Below the pieces are notes generated by a model. That model was given only the letters and a program-made list of their open reading frames with translations, was not told the origin of the DNA and made no database searches. A stretch of 26,774 nucleotides of DNA from assembly GCA_002633005.1 (NCBI GenBank), contig NMRA01000293.1, positions 461,464 to 488,237 on the forward strand. The letters run 5' to 3'. Source of the stretch: Phoronis australis (Eukaryota > Phoronida > Phoronidae). This document shows positions 10,068 to 22,000 of the stretch, piece after piece (positions within the stretch are counted from its first letter, which is position 1; every line of letters starts with the position of its first letter). The position numbers were made by a program, and so were the translations under genes.

Positions 10068-13000
10068 CTGGTGAACAAAATTATTGTTAACTTTTTGTAA
10101 GCAATACAGAATAAGATACAACAGCACTTTAGATAATTTGGACGCAACTGGATCAAGAGATTTTATCAAACTGCTTATTATTTTAAATGACTTATATGCT
10201 TATTGAAATAAAATAAGCAAAAATTCATTTTCTGGCCTCAGAAGTGGGGCCCCTACTATTAATAGAGGTGCTATTCTTTTCCGTCACCTTCAGGAGGAAC
10301 CTTATTTAATATAGCTTTTCAAGCTCGAAATAGGATTTCTTGCATTTAACATTTTCATAAGTCTACAATAGTTAAAATAACAAGCTCTCATCCGAGTATG
10401 GTAAAAGCTTTTAGTGTATGAACTAGAACAACGGTATGGCTGAACTTTGTTGTCGGGATTAAGTAAAAATCTGACTTATAAATGTCTAGTTCTCCCGTTT
10501 TACTGTGGAACTGACACAAAAATTTGTACGTCTTGTGTAAGTCACACACATACAGTAGCAACACAAACAAGAGCAACGCGGAGTGTTGAAATGCGCCCAC
10601 AAATGCATTGCAAATGGTGTGCTTTTAGGGTTATTTATTTGTATCTTAAAAATGGCCACTAGATGGCGCAAAAACATACAATCCATCCAAAAACAGGAAC
10701 ATGCCATATTTCATAAGAAGGAACTTCAGAGAAACAAAGGAAAACAGAATAAAATGAAATTGCCACTTGTGGGCACAGTGTCCGTTGGATCAGCCTAAAA
10801 GTTGTCGTCATCTGTTGTTATCTTCATATAAATACACTTACTAAATTTAATAAAGATCCTGTAGTGGGTTTAGGAGATACACCTATGGGGGCAAAACAAA
10901 ACTAGTCAGTCACCATCATCAAAGGTTGTCTTCACACTGAGAACATATTTGCCAATTTTCAAATGATTTGGTTGATACGGGGGTGGACGCCAAAAACAAG
11001 ATTTGAAAACAGCAAAAATGGCCACTAGGTGGTGCAAAATACCTTGATTCCACCCAAAAACAGGAAGATAGCGTCATCACAGCAATAGATGACTAAATTT
11101 AAAATTTTATGAAAATCTGTTGAGGACCTTTGAAGATAGAGTTAAACGTAAAAAACAAAAATTGCCACTAGGGGGCACAGCAGCAGTTAGATCTGTCCGA
11201 AAGTCGCCGTCGTCCGCAGTAATCATCATATAAATACGCTAAATTAAGTAAAGATCCTGCAAACAGTTTAGGAGACACAGCCATGAGCACAAAAAAAACT
11301 GCCACTAGGAGATGCCCCAGTAGTCGAAGTTGTCAGAAAATCATCTTCAGCCGTCCACTACATAGTAAAAACATACATGCCAATTTTCACAATTATCCTG
11401 AAAACGATTTGTTTGATAGATTACTGGACACCAAAAAACTCGATAACAGTAAAAATGGCCACTAGGTGGTGCAAAGTACGTCAAATTCATGTGAAAATGA
11501 AGAGATAGCGGCACCTCATTAATAGATGCCTATATGGCAAATTTTATGAAAATACAATGAGGACCTTTGAAGATAGAGGTAAACGTAAAAAAAAATAAAA
11601 TTGCCACTAGGTGGCACACCAGTTGTCATATCTGTCCAAAAGTCATCGTCCTCTGTTGTTAACATCATATAAATATACTTACACAATTTCGTAAAGATCC
11701 TGTGAATGGTTTAGGAGATACAGCCATAGGCGCAAAAAAAAAAACTGCCACTAGGAGGTACCACAGTAGTCGCAATTGTCGGAAAATCATCGTCAACCAT
11801 CCTCTTTATGGTAAGAGCACACATGCCAATTTTTACAATCATACTTTGAGCGGTTTGGTTGATAAAGGGATGGACTCGAAAACAGTAACAAGAGCAACGC
11901 GGAGCGTTGAAATGCGCCCACAATTGCACCGCATACGGTATCCTTCTAGGGTTGTTTATTGGTACCATAAAGTGGCCAGTAGAGGGCATACTTTGCAAAA
12001 TGGAAAGGCATGGTCATTGTCTCCTCAATAGGCTAGGGGCAAAATGTGAGTAATCTTCATAATACAAGCACATCCTATACACCAGTTGCTTAAAGCACCA
12101 CAGAAACATAGAATTAAAAACAAATTTACCAACATANNNNNNNNNNNNNNNNNNNNNNNNNNNNNNNNNNNNNNNNNNNNNNNNNNNNNNNNNNNNNNNN
12201 NNNNNNNNNNNNNNNNNNNNNNNNNNNNNNNNNNNNNNNNNNNNNNNNNNNNNNNNNNNNNNNNNNNNNNNNNNNNNNNNNNNNNNNNNNNNNNNNNNNN
12301 NNNNNNNNNNNNNNNNNNNNNNNNNNNNNNNNNNNNNNNNNNNNNNNNNNNNNNNNNNNNNNNNNNNNNNNNNNNNNNNNNNNNNNNNNNNNNNNNNNNN
12401 NNNNNNNNNNNNNNNNNNNNNNNNNNNNNNNNNNNNNNNNNNNNNNNNNNNNNNNNNNNNNNNNNNNNNNNNNNNNNNNNNNNNNNNNNNNNNNNNNNNN
12501 NNNNNNNNNNNNNNNNNNNNNNNNNNNNNNNNNNNNNNNNNNNNNNNNNNNNNNNNNNNNNNNNNNNNNNNNNNNNNNNNNNNNNNNNNNNNNNNNNNNN
12601 NNNNNNNNNNNNNNNNNNNNNNNNNNNNNNNNNNNNNNNNNNNNNNNNNNNNNNNNNNNNNNNNNNNNNNNNNNNNNNNNNNNNNNNNNNNNNNNNNNNN
12701 NNNNNNNNNNNNNNNNNNNNNNNNNNNNNNNNNNNNNNNNNNNNNNNNNNNNNNNNNNNNNNNNNNNNNNNNNNNNNNNNNNNNNNNNNNNNNNNNNNNN
12801 NNNNNNNNNNNNNNNNNNNNNNNNNNNNNNNNNNNNNNNNNNNNNNNNNNNNNNNNNNNNNNNNNNNNNNNNNNNNNNNNNNNNNNNNNNNNNNNNNNNN
12901 NNNNNNNNNNNNNNNNNNNNNNNNNNNNNNNNNNNNNNNNNNNNNNNNNNNNNNNNNNNNNNNNNNNNNNNNNNNNNNNNNNNNNNNNNCGTCATCTCAC

Positions 13001-16000
13001 TACTAGGTGCCTACATACCAAATTTCATGAAAATCCGTTCAGGACTTTTGAAGATACAAAGGTAAGCGTAAAAAACTAAAATTGCCACTAGGGGGCACAC
13101 CGGTAGTCGGATCCGTCCGAAAGTTCGCACATGCCGTCCCCTTCATGAATGGAACATATGTGCCAAATTTCATGAACGTATGTCAAAGGGTTTTGGAGAT
13201 AGAGCAGCGGACGCCGGACGGACGGACGGACGGACAGAGATGACGGCATAATGCGTCCACATATAAATATGTGGGCGCATAAAAACGGCCACTAGGTGGC
13301 ACAAACTATGTCAAATCCATCCAAAAACGGGAGGATAGCGTCATCTCACTAATAGGTGCTTACATACCAAATTTCATGAAAATCCGTTGAGGACTTTTGA
13401 AGATAAAAAGGTAAGCATAAAAACTAAAATTGCCACTAGGGGGCACACCGGTAGTCGGATCCGTCCGAAAGTTTGCTCATGCCGTCCCATTCATGAATGC
13501 AACATATGTGCCAAATTTCATGAACGTATGTCAAAGTGTTTTGAAGACAGAGCAGCGGACGCCGGATCTACGGAGATGACGGCATAATACGTCCACATAT
13601 AAATATGTGGGCGCATAAAATAAAACTGCATGAATTTGACAGCAACACTCTTTGTTTTTTATGAAAAAAACAGAGAGCAATTATAATGTCATTTTGTTAC
13701 ATTCCGTCTCATTTAGCAAACCTGACTGATCAACACGGATTGTGCTCAATACCGATGAGGACATCGTGTTTGTTCAATGTTATTTCATGTTAAACCAAGA
13801 CCCAGGCCTTTGTCGAGACGTTAATCTCATCACTTTCTTTAATTGTTCCCTGGATAGTGACTCCATGGCAGGGGAATACTCACTAACATGAAAGTAGAAT
13901 GTATTTCTAAGATAACCAGGGATCTGCACTAAAACCTAACTTCAAAAACTGCTGGATTCCCTTTTAAAAGCTTTCATCTTCTCATAACAGTCTATAGTTA
14001 CCAATTCTATAATACTTCATCCAAATGAATGTTTCTACTTTCAAAAAAATTCAGTGGTCACCAGGTGTCCAGTTCATGAAAAAGACCCAAGATAGTGAAG
14101 ACAGAAATTTGGTATTACGCTTCCACTGCTGAATAAGGTTTTTGCAAAGTAACTAATATTCAGTAACTAAACTAGCAGTCATTTGTATATTCTCAGATAC
14201 TACACTTTTTGCTCAATGTGAAATATAATTATTTTCAGACCAAACTTATGTCTTAGGTCTTCAGTCACTTTTCATGAAACACACCCCAGGACTATTCTGA
14301 GTGTGTCACTTACCTCTCTCTTCTTGTCATTGATGTTGAGTGCTGCCGATGTCACAACACACGCCACCGTGTTACCCAGTAAGAAAATCATCACATACTT
14401 CCAACGAAGCAACTTTTCAGCAACAGTTACTCTGAAGAGTTCAGAATTACAAAGGTTTCAATGTGTGAAGTAAAAATCAAATGACCAAGTAGTTGGACGG
14501 ACTGAGATGAATTGCAATCTCATACATATCAACTGAAAGTTGAGTGTGGTTTCAAAATTATAAAATTATCCACCATAATAAGCAAGTAAGGTGTAACCAT
14601 TCAATGATTTGTTTAATAACTAGATGAATCATTTGAAAATATACCAAGTGGAAGGTTCTGTGAACATTTCAGTGCAATAAGAATCACAATGTGGTACAGG
14701 TGCTTTAGTACAAGGAAAATAATCAAGAGCAAGACTAGTTTAAAGTTTGCACAATACTCACGATTTGTCATTCTTTCCCAAGACAGTACCAACGATGACA
14801 TTGCAGACACCAATTCCAATCATTTGAATGGAAGTTGTCAATCCCATTGCCGTGCCGATGGTTGCCTGGGGGACCACCAGTGGAATAGATGGCCACATGC
14901 TGGCCTGTAATGTGTTAAGAAACACTTCTTTGAAATAAGCTCTTCCAACTGCAGGTATCAAAACGAAACCTGCATAATGGCACTGCCACCATCCATGCAG
15001 GGGATATGTTTTCATTCTAAGATGACAGACAAGGCCATTTACAGATACACCTCTAGTCCACACCACAACCAACTAAATGAGAGCAAACAATTGCAACCTT
15101 TCAAACAGTAGTGTCCATGCAGTGCTATCACTACCACACTTCCTTGACCCCAATCAAAACAGGCCATAAATAAACACTGGCTTCTACGTTGTGTGCTACT
15201 CAGATGTCAACTGACATGTAGATCAACAGAGTTACAGTTTGTGAAATGGATGTTACCACACCATAGTTATACATTGAGTGATGATGACATCACATGATGA
15301 ACACATAAAAATGAACACTGCAGCTGTTGATGATGACTACTGACGGATAAAAATTAAGGTTGTACTTGCAGGCTTTTACTACATTAGAAACTACAAAGTA
15401 AATTATTCTAATCTGTACCAATAAGTAATAAAAATTCCCCAAAACCTGACCTTTGCCCTGGTGATTCTGCCAAACATTAAGCCTTCAACAAGCAATGTTA
15501 TTCGCCAGCTCTACAGTCGGCAATTGATATTCATAACATGAACTTGTCAGTTGTAACTTAATAAGAGATTATCTTGAAAGTACCATTTTTAAGAATAAAT
15601 CAGTTATTTTACTGGGCTAAAGACAATAAGTAGGAAAGCAACTTCATGTGAAATACGGATCTGTGGTTATCCTGGAGAGACATTTTTTCATGTCAATTAT
15701 TGTTCCCTTGATGTGTATTTACCATCCATAAAATAACGCAAAGTGACAAAAGCCCGGCATATTGGTTCTGGATTCACATCCATTGAGTAAAACACTAACA
15801 CACAGACTGTGTGCAGCAGTAAATATGACATGATTGTGTTTTACTCAAAGAAAGTGAACTAAGACGTAGATGTTTACTGAGATGATCACATTCTATTGCT
15901 CCATGGATAGCAAACACACGCTAGGTGAACGATAATTAATATTGGACAAATGAATATCCAAGGATCTGTATACTAGTAGACATCAAGAATGGTTGGATTC

Positions 16001-19000
16001 CCTGCATCTCAGTCAGTGTGACTTAATGCAGGAAATAGCGTTCATTACACACCATGATTCTGAAGTCCATAAATTTAACATTACTTACGGCAGCAAATGA
16101 ATACGTAAATCCAAGCCAGAGAGTAGATACAAGAGGGTACACTTTGGTAAATGCAAGCAGACCAAACACAGGTAAAGTAAGCACGGCACAGCCACAGGCT
16201 AAGATACCTCGTTTACCAATGATATCCTGGAAACAACAATAAAATAAAACTTGTACAAGACACGTCTGTAGCTAGACGAATAATGAAAACCTCAAGGCAT
16301 ACACTGGTACTTGTATCACAATGCTTAATCATTACGTCGCCATAAATACCTATATCCAGAGAGTGACGGTTGTAAATACACCTTTCACTGACACAGAGGC
16401 CTTCCTCAACCATTACCAAATTTATGTTTAATTGTCAAACAGTGTCACAGAGCTGGAATGTTTAAGAGCAAGGACAAAGTTTTACTGATACACAATTTCA
16501 GACACCTCATTCCTTGGATAGCTACACACGTGTTTACAAAATAATTTACTGACTGTTCTGTAAAAATGATAACTTTTCCCTTAGTTTATGGTTCATTAAT
16601 TCAATGCCTTCACAATAATATGACTAAAAAAACTATCCCAATATTCTTAAATCAATAATTAATAAGTTAATAATCATAAAAGACATTACGTAGTGTCAAA
16701 AGCTAATGCTAAATTCACATGGCACTCACAATGAGACCTCCTAGAAAGGGGGACAGGACCATGGAGACGTCATAGACTGCCCCGGAGAGGTAGGAAGACG
16801 TAGTCTTAGGGAACTTGTACTTGTCATGGATAAACTCACTGAAAATATGTATCATTATGTATCATTACTATGGCATGTCTTGGTCAATTAACATTAAACA
16901 GATAATGTGAGCTACTACCTATTATATGGTTGTAGACAATTTTACACACTCAGCAACATTAGCTTATCCAATAAAAAGAAGGAGATGGAACTCATGCCAA
17001 GATTGGCGCTACTAAGTAAACCACACTTAATTGGAATGTGTAGACATCAGAAAAATCCTTGTTCTTAAAGGACTTCCAAATTCTAACATCACGTGTGAAA
17101 CTAACTTTTCGTTGAACACTATATCGTTGCAATCAAGCTTTTAAATTGTTGGGAACAAAGCAATAACCATAACAACACAAATTTTCATTTTTCTGACTGC
17201 AAAGATTGATTGACTGGTTATTACTATAAAAACAAGACCCATTCCTAAAATGCATGCAAAATAAAGTCACAAAATGCCAAAGGTCTTACGCGAGTAACTA
17301 CACCTGTCTCGGCAGGCAGACGACCACATTGGTTTCAGGAAATAATGATTACTTAGTTTAGTCTGGTAATTAGTATCATTGTCTACTAACCTTAACTTGG
17401 TTGTTATTGTATAACTGTCAACATCAACCTACCTGGAGTCAGCCACAAATGGGAATACACCATTGTAGAAGAACATGATTGTGAAAGCTAATAACCAGAA
17501 GGAGACAGAGAAATGCCGGATGTCACTCACTTTCTGCAAAAAACGCAAAGGTACATTTATTTCATTGGTATTAGTAATAAATTGTTTCTAAATACAGCCA
17601 TGTAATAAATTTTGGTGAGCAAATATCTCAAACATTCAAACATAAAAATTCCTTCTCTCTCTCTCTATTACAGAAAGGTCACTCACTTGGTAAATAAACA
17701 ACTTACTGAAGAAGATGTTCATTGTTTGCAGGTGCATTGTGCCCGGTAGCCTGAAACAGTCCCAAATAGACTCGGCTAAGTTCCCTAAAGCTAATGGTGA
17801 TTTGTGGACTTGTGAAAACAATGGCTGTTTTAGTTTTGTTACTCAGTCTATTTTTAATTTTAATACAAATCAAGAGTGAACTCTACGTTGAATTCTAAAT
17901 ATGATCGAAAATAAGTAGGGATCCTTTCATGCAACACTTCTAAGTCCCTCTTTATGTTCACTGAACTCATTGCTCAGTTTTTAGTTATTAGAAATAGTCA
18001 AAGAAGAGCTCATAATAAATATGAAATGACAGAAAAATATTTAAATCTGTGAGTAAAGAACAACACAAATACGCAAAGGATTTAAGGAGCTTAGTTGAGT
18101 CCTTATTTGGAATTGTTTCATGCAACTGGGCACTGATGCCTCGATTTTGGGGATGCATATCAAACCTTTCCCCTCAAGTGAATGATGACCCTGGTTTTTA
18201 CAATAAAGTGATCGCTACACTTAACTAACCTCCCACTAATTAGTTTAAGACTTTTTAGTTTTTAGACATGACATCCACTTACAGGGGAAACAATCCAACT
18301 CGCTCACAATACATGTTCTCATAACAGTTTGTCATTTTTTCAGTAATCCAATTCTTTTCATCAAGATATTATCTTTTTACCCAATCAACCACAATTCAGT
18401 TCCTACTTAAACTCAATGCTTTTCTCATTAACTGCATTCTTTTGTTTCTCATGAACGGCATTCTTTTCTCCACAACAATTACTCCATGGTTAGAAGGTGC
18501 TTTATTCATGAATAAAGCTAAACATTCGCAAACAATAAAATCAAGATAGACGTAAATTTTTAAAAGATATTCCAGAATATACATTGAACAAATAAGTTGA
18601 AGGTTGGTATTAGGTTTCTCTGCTGTGTGAGATGTTGCATGATACTACAACTGTTTTCGAGGACACTTAGCCGCACTTATAAAATGAATATCACGTCAAA
18701 CGTGAATAAATTAAATACACACTATCTTTCTTATTAAATAATAAGTTTGAAAACATGAATAGAGTACACATCAAAGAAAAGATCTGGCTTGCACTAATGA
18801 GAAAAGAGTGCCGTTATAACGAGAATGCTTGAGTGAAAACTTGAAGGAGAATGATTACCTTGAACTACTGAAATCAAAAACAAAGATACAAACCATCTTC
18901 CTAGACTCCACTTTGAGTGTGTCATCTTTTCCCATTCGCCTCACTCCATAAACATCCAAAAAACTGACAATGATGGCCGACACGAAGCCAACTCCACACA

Positions 19001-22000
19001 GCATAGCACCTATAGTTACAATATTCAACCATCAGAGAGGTACTAACATATTCTACCAGACTCTTGGTCAGTCAGAATTCAAGAGTACACTTCAATAATG
19101 GACTGTCTGCGGAGGTAAATCATACCTCGTTACAGAAAAGGGAAATTTTTAATCGCCCTTTCTTTTCAAAGACTTACAACTTTGTTACAAATTAATGGAT
19201 TTACAAAACATTCAGCTGTGTGGTACATAGTAAGTACTCGGCTGTTATCGAAGTACAGATAATAAATAAAATAAAATTATAATTTTAGCCGAGAAATAGC
19301 ATTCCGTAGTTTTTGACACGTAGATATCTGAGAAGGCAAAGAATGAATTACTAATCTATGGTTGTCAACAAACTTATGTCAGAAGTATGAGCCTCTTTTC
19401 ACAACAACATACCACCCCATAAGGTCCACGTTAGACCGTACGCTTCTTCAAAGTTCTGAGTTAGAAAGAAGTTCAACACACTTCCCAGTCTTGAGAAGGC
19501 TAGCGTGAACCCAAAGGCCATTGCTAGCTCTTTGTCTTTGAACCAGAACGCTGTTATCCTGTTTTGTACAACTGAGAAGGAAAGAAAAGAGTCAGTTTAT
19601 GACATAATGCAACAGAACGCAACATGTGTGAAAATGCATTTTGGGTAAAAAGATGTCAATTTGGGTAAAGCATATTCCTCATGAAACACAACAAAAGTTG
19701 CAATTTTACTATCTGTCAGAGCTGCAGCATATTGCCTTTGGTGAGACACGTGTACTTGTTTTTTGCTTATATTTTTAGATTAAATGCGTAACCTAGACAA
19801 CGAATTTGGTTATATCTGCACTCTCATACAAAGTTTTTCTGAGTAAAAACATTATGGGTGTAATAACATACTCATATGGCTGACAAACATTACTACCTTC
19901 AGTATTTGCAACTGGCCAGTTATACTAACTTTCCCACTAAAGGCAAAGCAACCGTTTTTGATGTTAACTTTCTTTTGCAGGTAATCTTTATCTTTAGAGA
20001 GATATTTTCAACATTAGTTACCATTTTTTAACCCTAACTATGCAAGTGACAATAGAAAACCAACATTAACGGCCCAGCAAAAGACCTTTAATCTCTACAT
20101 TCAATTTTATTGAGCAACGGCACATTGCAGTTGGTAAGGAGTCATACAGTGTGTTTGCTCAATGTAAATGAACGCAGAGACCTTTTGCATGTACAACGGC
20201 AGGCCAAGGAAACAAATTAACACTGAAAATATCTCTCACCATGACCAAAGGTAACACCAAAGAACAGTGGCTCCCCCATTAAGGCTACAGTGAAACTCGA
20301 GACTTACACGTCTGACTGACAGTTGACATGAACCGCATTTATCACAAATTGCAACATGACACATGCTGCTGTGAAAACACCAGGATGATATTAATCACAT
20401 AACTCAACATGAATTAATGTAACCCCCAACTTTAACAATAAATTCACCAAAATGTCAAGATTTAAACCATATATTTCAACATTAAGCTACAGCTACAAAT
20501 TAGCAATCTTTCTAAGTACAACTTCGACAAGAGTGGTCTAAATTGAAAAAACGGCAAATCTTTTTGGCAAAAGGTGGATTCACAGCACCTTTAAAAATAA
20601 GAAAAGCAACTTAATAAATCATACTTGTTAAAGATCCATTTCCAGAACCAAATATAAGCCTTCCAATAAGAAGCAATGGAAACATGGCGGGAGTGTCCTT
20701 TAATGTCGCGCCGAGAGCAAACGTTGATGAGCCAATCACACACAAGAGTGAGAAAAGGAAGACGCCAACTGAAAAAAGTAGACAACGGTGAGAAGTGGGA
20801 CATCAATGGAGAAACATCAAACAAACTACCAAACAAAATAAAACCTTATGAATGTTATAATATAGAAACTGTTAATGAGAGGCATTTTGATATTGGCAAT
20901 GAAACAAGCTGACAGAGAGTTGAACAAACTACATATGGTAAATCTATTTAGCACAAAATTTTGTGGACAAGTAACATCTTATTCCGTCAAATTTCTCAGC
21001 AAAAAGAAAGATTAAGAACATTATAATTTACTATTAGCGTGGTTTGTATGGTGTAGCTGTCATTGAAAAACAGTTTTCATGATTTAGTTTGAAAATAGAA
21101 AAATGTCAATTACGACAATGACATAGGGTTTGTGAAGAATTACTAGTCCAGATTAAATCCATGTATTGACACTAACTTTGCAAAATCAATTTAAATATTC
21201 ATGGTCACATACATACTATCCTTATAATATAAAGTCATGATTTCTTTTCCTTAAGGCACCAAAATATTTTTGCGAATACTCGTTTCAGTTCCCAAAATAC
21301 ACGCAATTCACTTGTCTGCTTATCACAACAACTACATTGTCTTCATTCTTTCAACTTTCATTTCCAGTTCCTGTACTTAGAGTGGTTCACACCTACTGTG
21401 ACTCCACAACCATCTTTAAACCAAACTGTAATTTGAGTATATGGCAATTCAACATGTTAAGAGACTTAATATTTAAACGCCCAATACCCGCTTAATACAT
21501 ACCCATTGATTTTTGAGTTTTTCAATTTAAATGCCATGGGTGTTAGTCTGGACGAGCCTACATATCAGCCTGTGTACAAGAATGTCAATGATTGCAACAC
21601 ACCTGTCATCTAAGTACTTATTCTATCACAGGTAAGTTATCATATATTTTGAATGTTGTCATAAACTGATGAATTTTCAAAGAAAAAATCAGCGAGTAAA
21701 ATTCTGATCCACTTACTTCTATTGCCCAGCTTATCAATTAGAAATCCAGCGCATATCACTACTACGGCATTCCTACAATAACAAATGGGAAAATGAATGT
21801 AACAATAAAGGCTACGTCTTAGAATAAGCAAGACTAAATGCAATTTCTATTGCATTCACACTAAGCATATTGTAATAAAGAAATCCCATGCAACTGGACA
21901 AATCAATGTTAAACGAACTTTGCTCTTTATACAATTTCACTCTTCACATCATTAGTGATTATTTAATATTTAATTGTAGTAAGGTGTTTTGCATGTTCTA

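Larger units (their letters stand above)
10653..13447 (+). promoter_or_regulatory. Cluster of CTCF-like boxes, all in one orientation
   Basis: Boxes lie at 10653-10670, 10761-10778, 11019-11036, 11162-11179, 11299-11316, 11456-11473, 11601-11618, 11745-11762, 11973-11990, 13082-13099, 13286-13303 and 13430-13447. Typical forms are TGGCCACTAGATGGCGCA, TTGCCACTAGGGGGCACA and TGGCCAGTAGAGGGCATA. They fit the bilaterian CTCF core CCANNAGRNGGCRSY well; those at 10761, 11299 and 11745 are weaker. Spacing is mostly 137-157 bases. Real binding is not shown by sequence: the box is simply a conserved part of the repeat. Confidence 0.45.
10566..13620 (+). repeat. Tandem transposon-like array of CTCF-box monomers
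   Basis: Monomers of about 145 bases, or double units of about 349, follow one another. Each starts with a TGGCCACTAGGTGGCGC-like box and goes on with CCAAATTTCATGAAAAT and then TTTTGAAGATA. A unique head module (AACAAGAGCAACGCGGAG ... ATGCGCCCACA) occurs at 10566-10652 and 11887-11972. A tail hairpin ends two copies at 13280 and 13616. The tail sequence TGTGGGCGCAT is the exact reverse complement of the head's ATGCGCCCACA, so these look like element ends. The double units from 12990 and 13339 are nearly identical. No transposase is seen; the element is non-autonomous. The strand given follows the box orientation. Confidence 0.75.
10068..14313 (-). other. MFSD1: Last intron of the MFSD1-like gene (4.2 kb)
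   Basis: This is the largest intron by far. Its middle, 10566-13620, is a tandem repeat array with an assembly gap. The flanks, 10068-10565 and 13621-14313, show no exon, RNA gene or other repeat that I can support. Confidence 0.75.

Noticed and set aside
12086-13006. Open frames of about 300 codons on both strands
   Set aside because: They exist only because the 853 N cannot contain stops.
13387-13587. 66-codon plus-strand frame
   Set aside because: It is repeat-array sequence, including the tail of the element.
17636-17821. 61-codon minus-strand frame as a possible extra transporter exon
   Set aside because: Exons 8 and 9 already join in phase (SRKM to KVSDIRHF) with family-like spacing; no matching acceptor and donor pair.
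20591-20836. 81-codon minus-strand frame over exon 6
   Set aside because: It reads the exon in the wrong frame. The spliced frame GVFLFSLLCVIG matches MFSD1.
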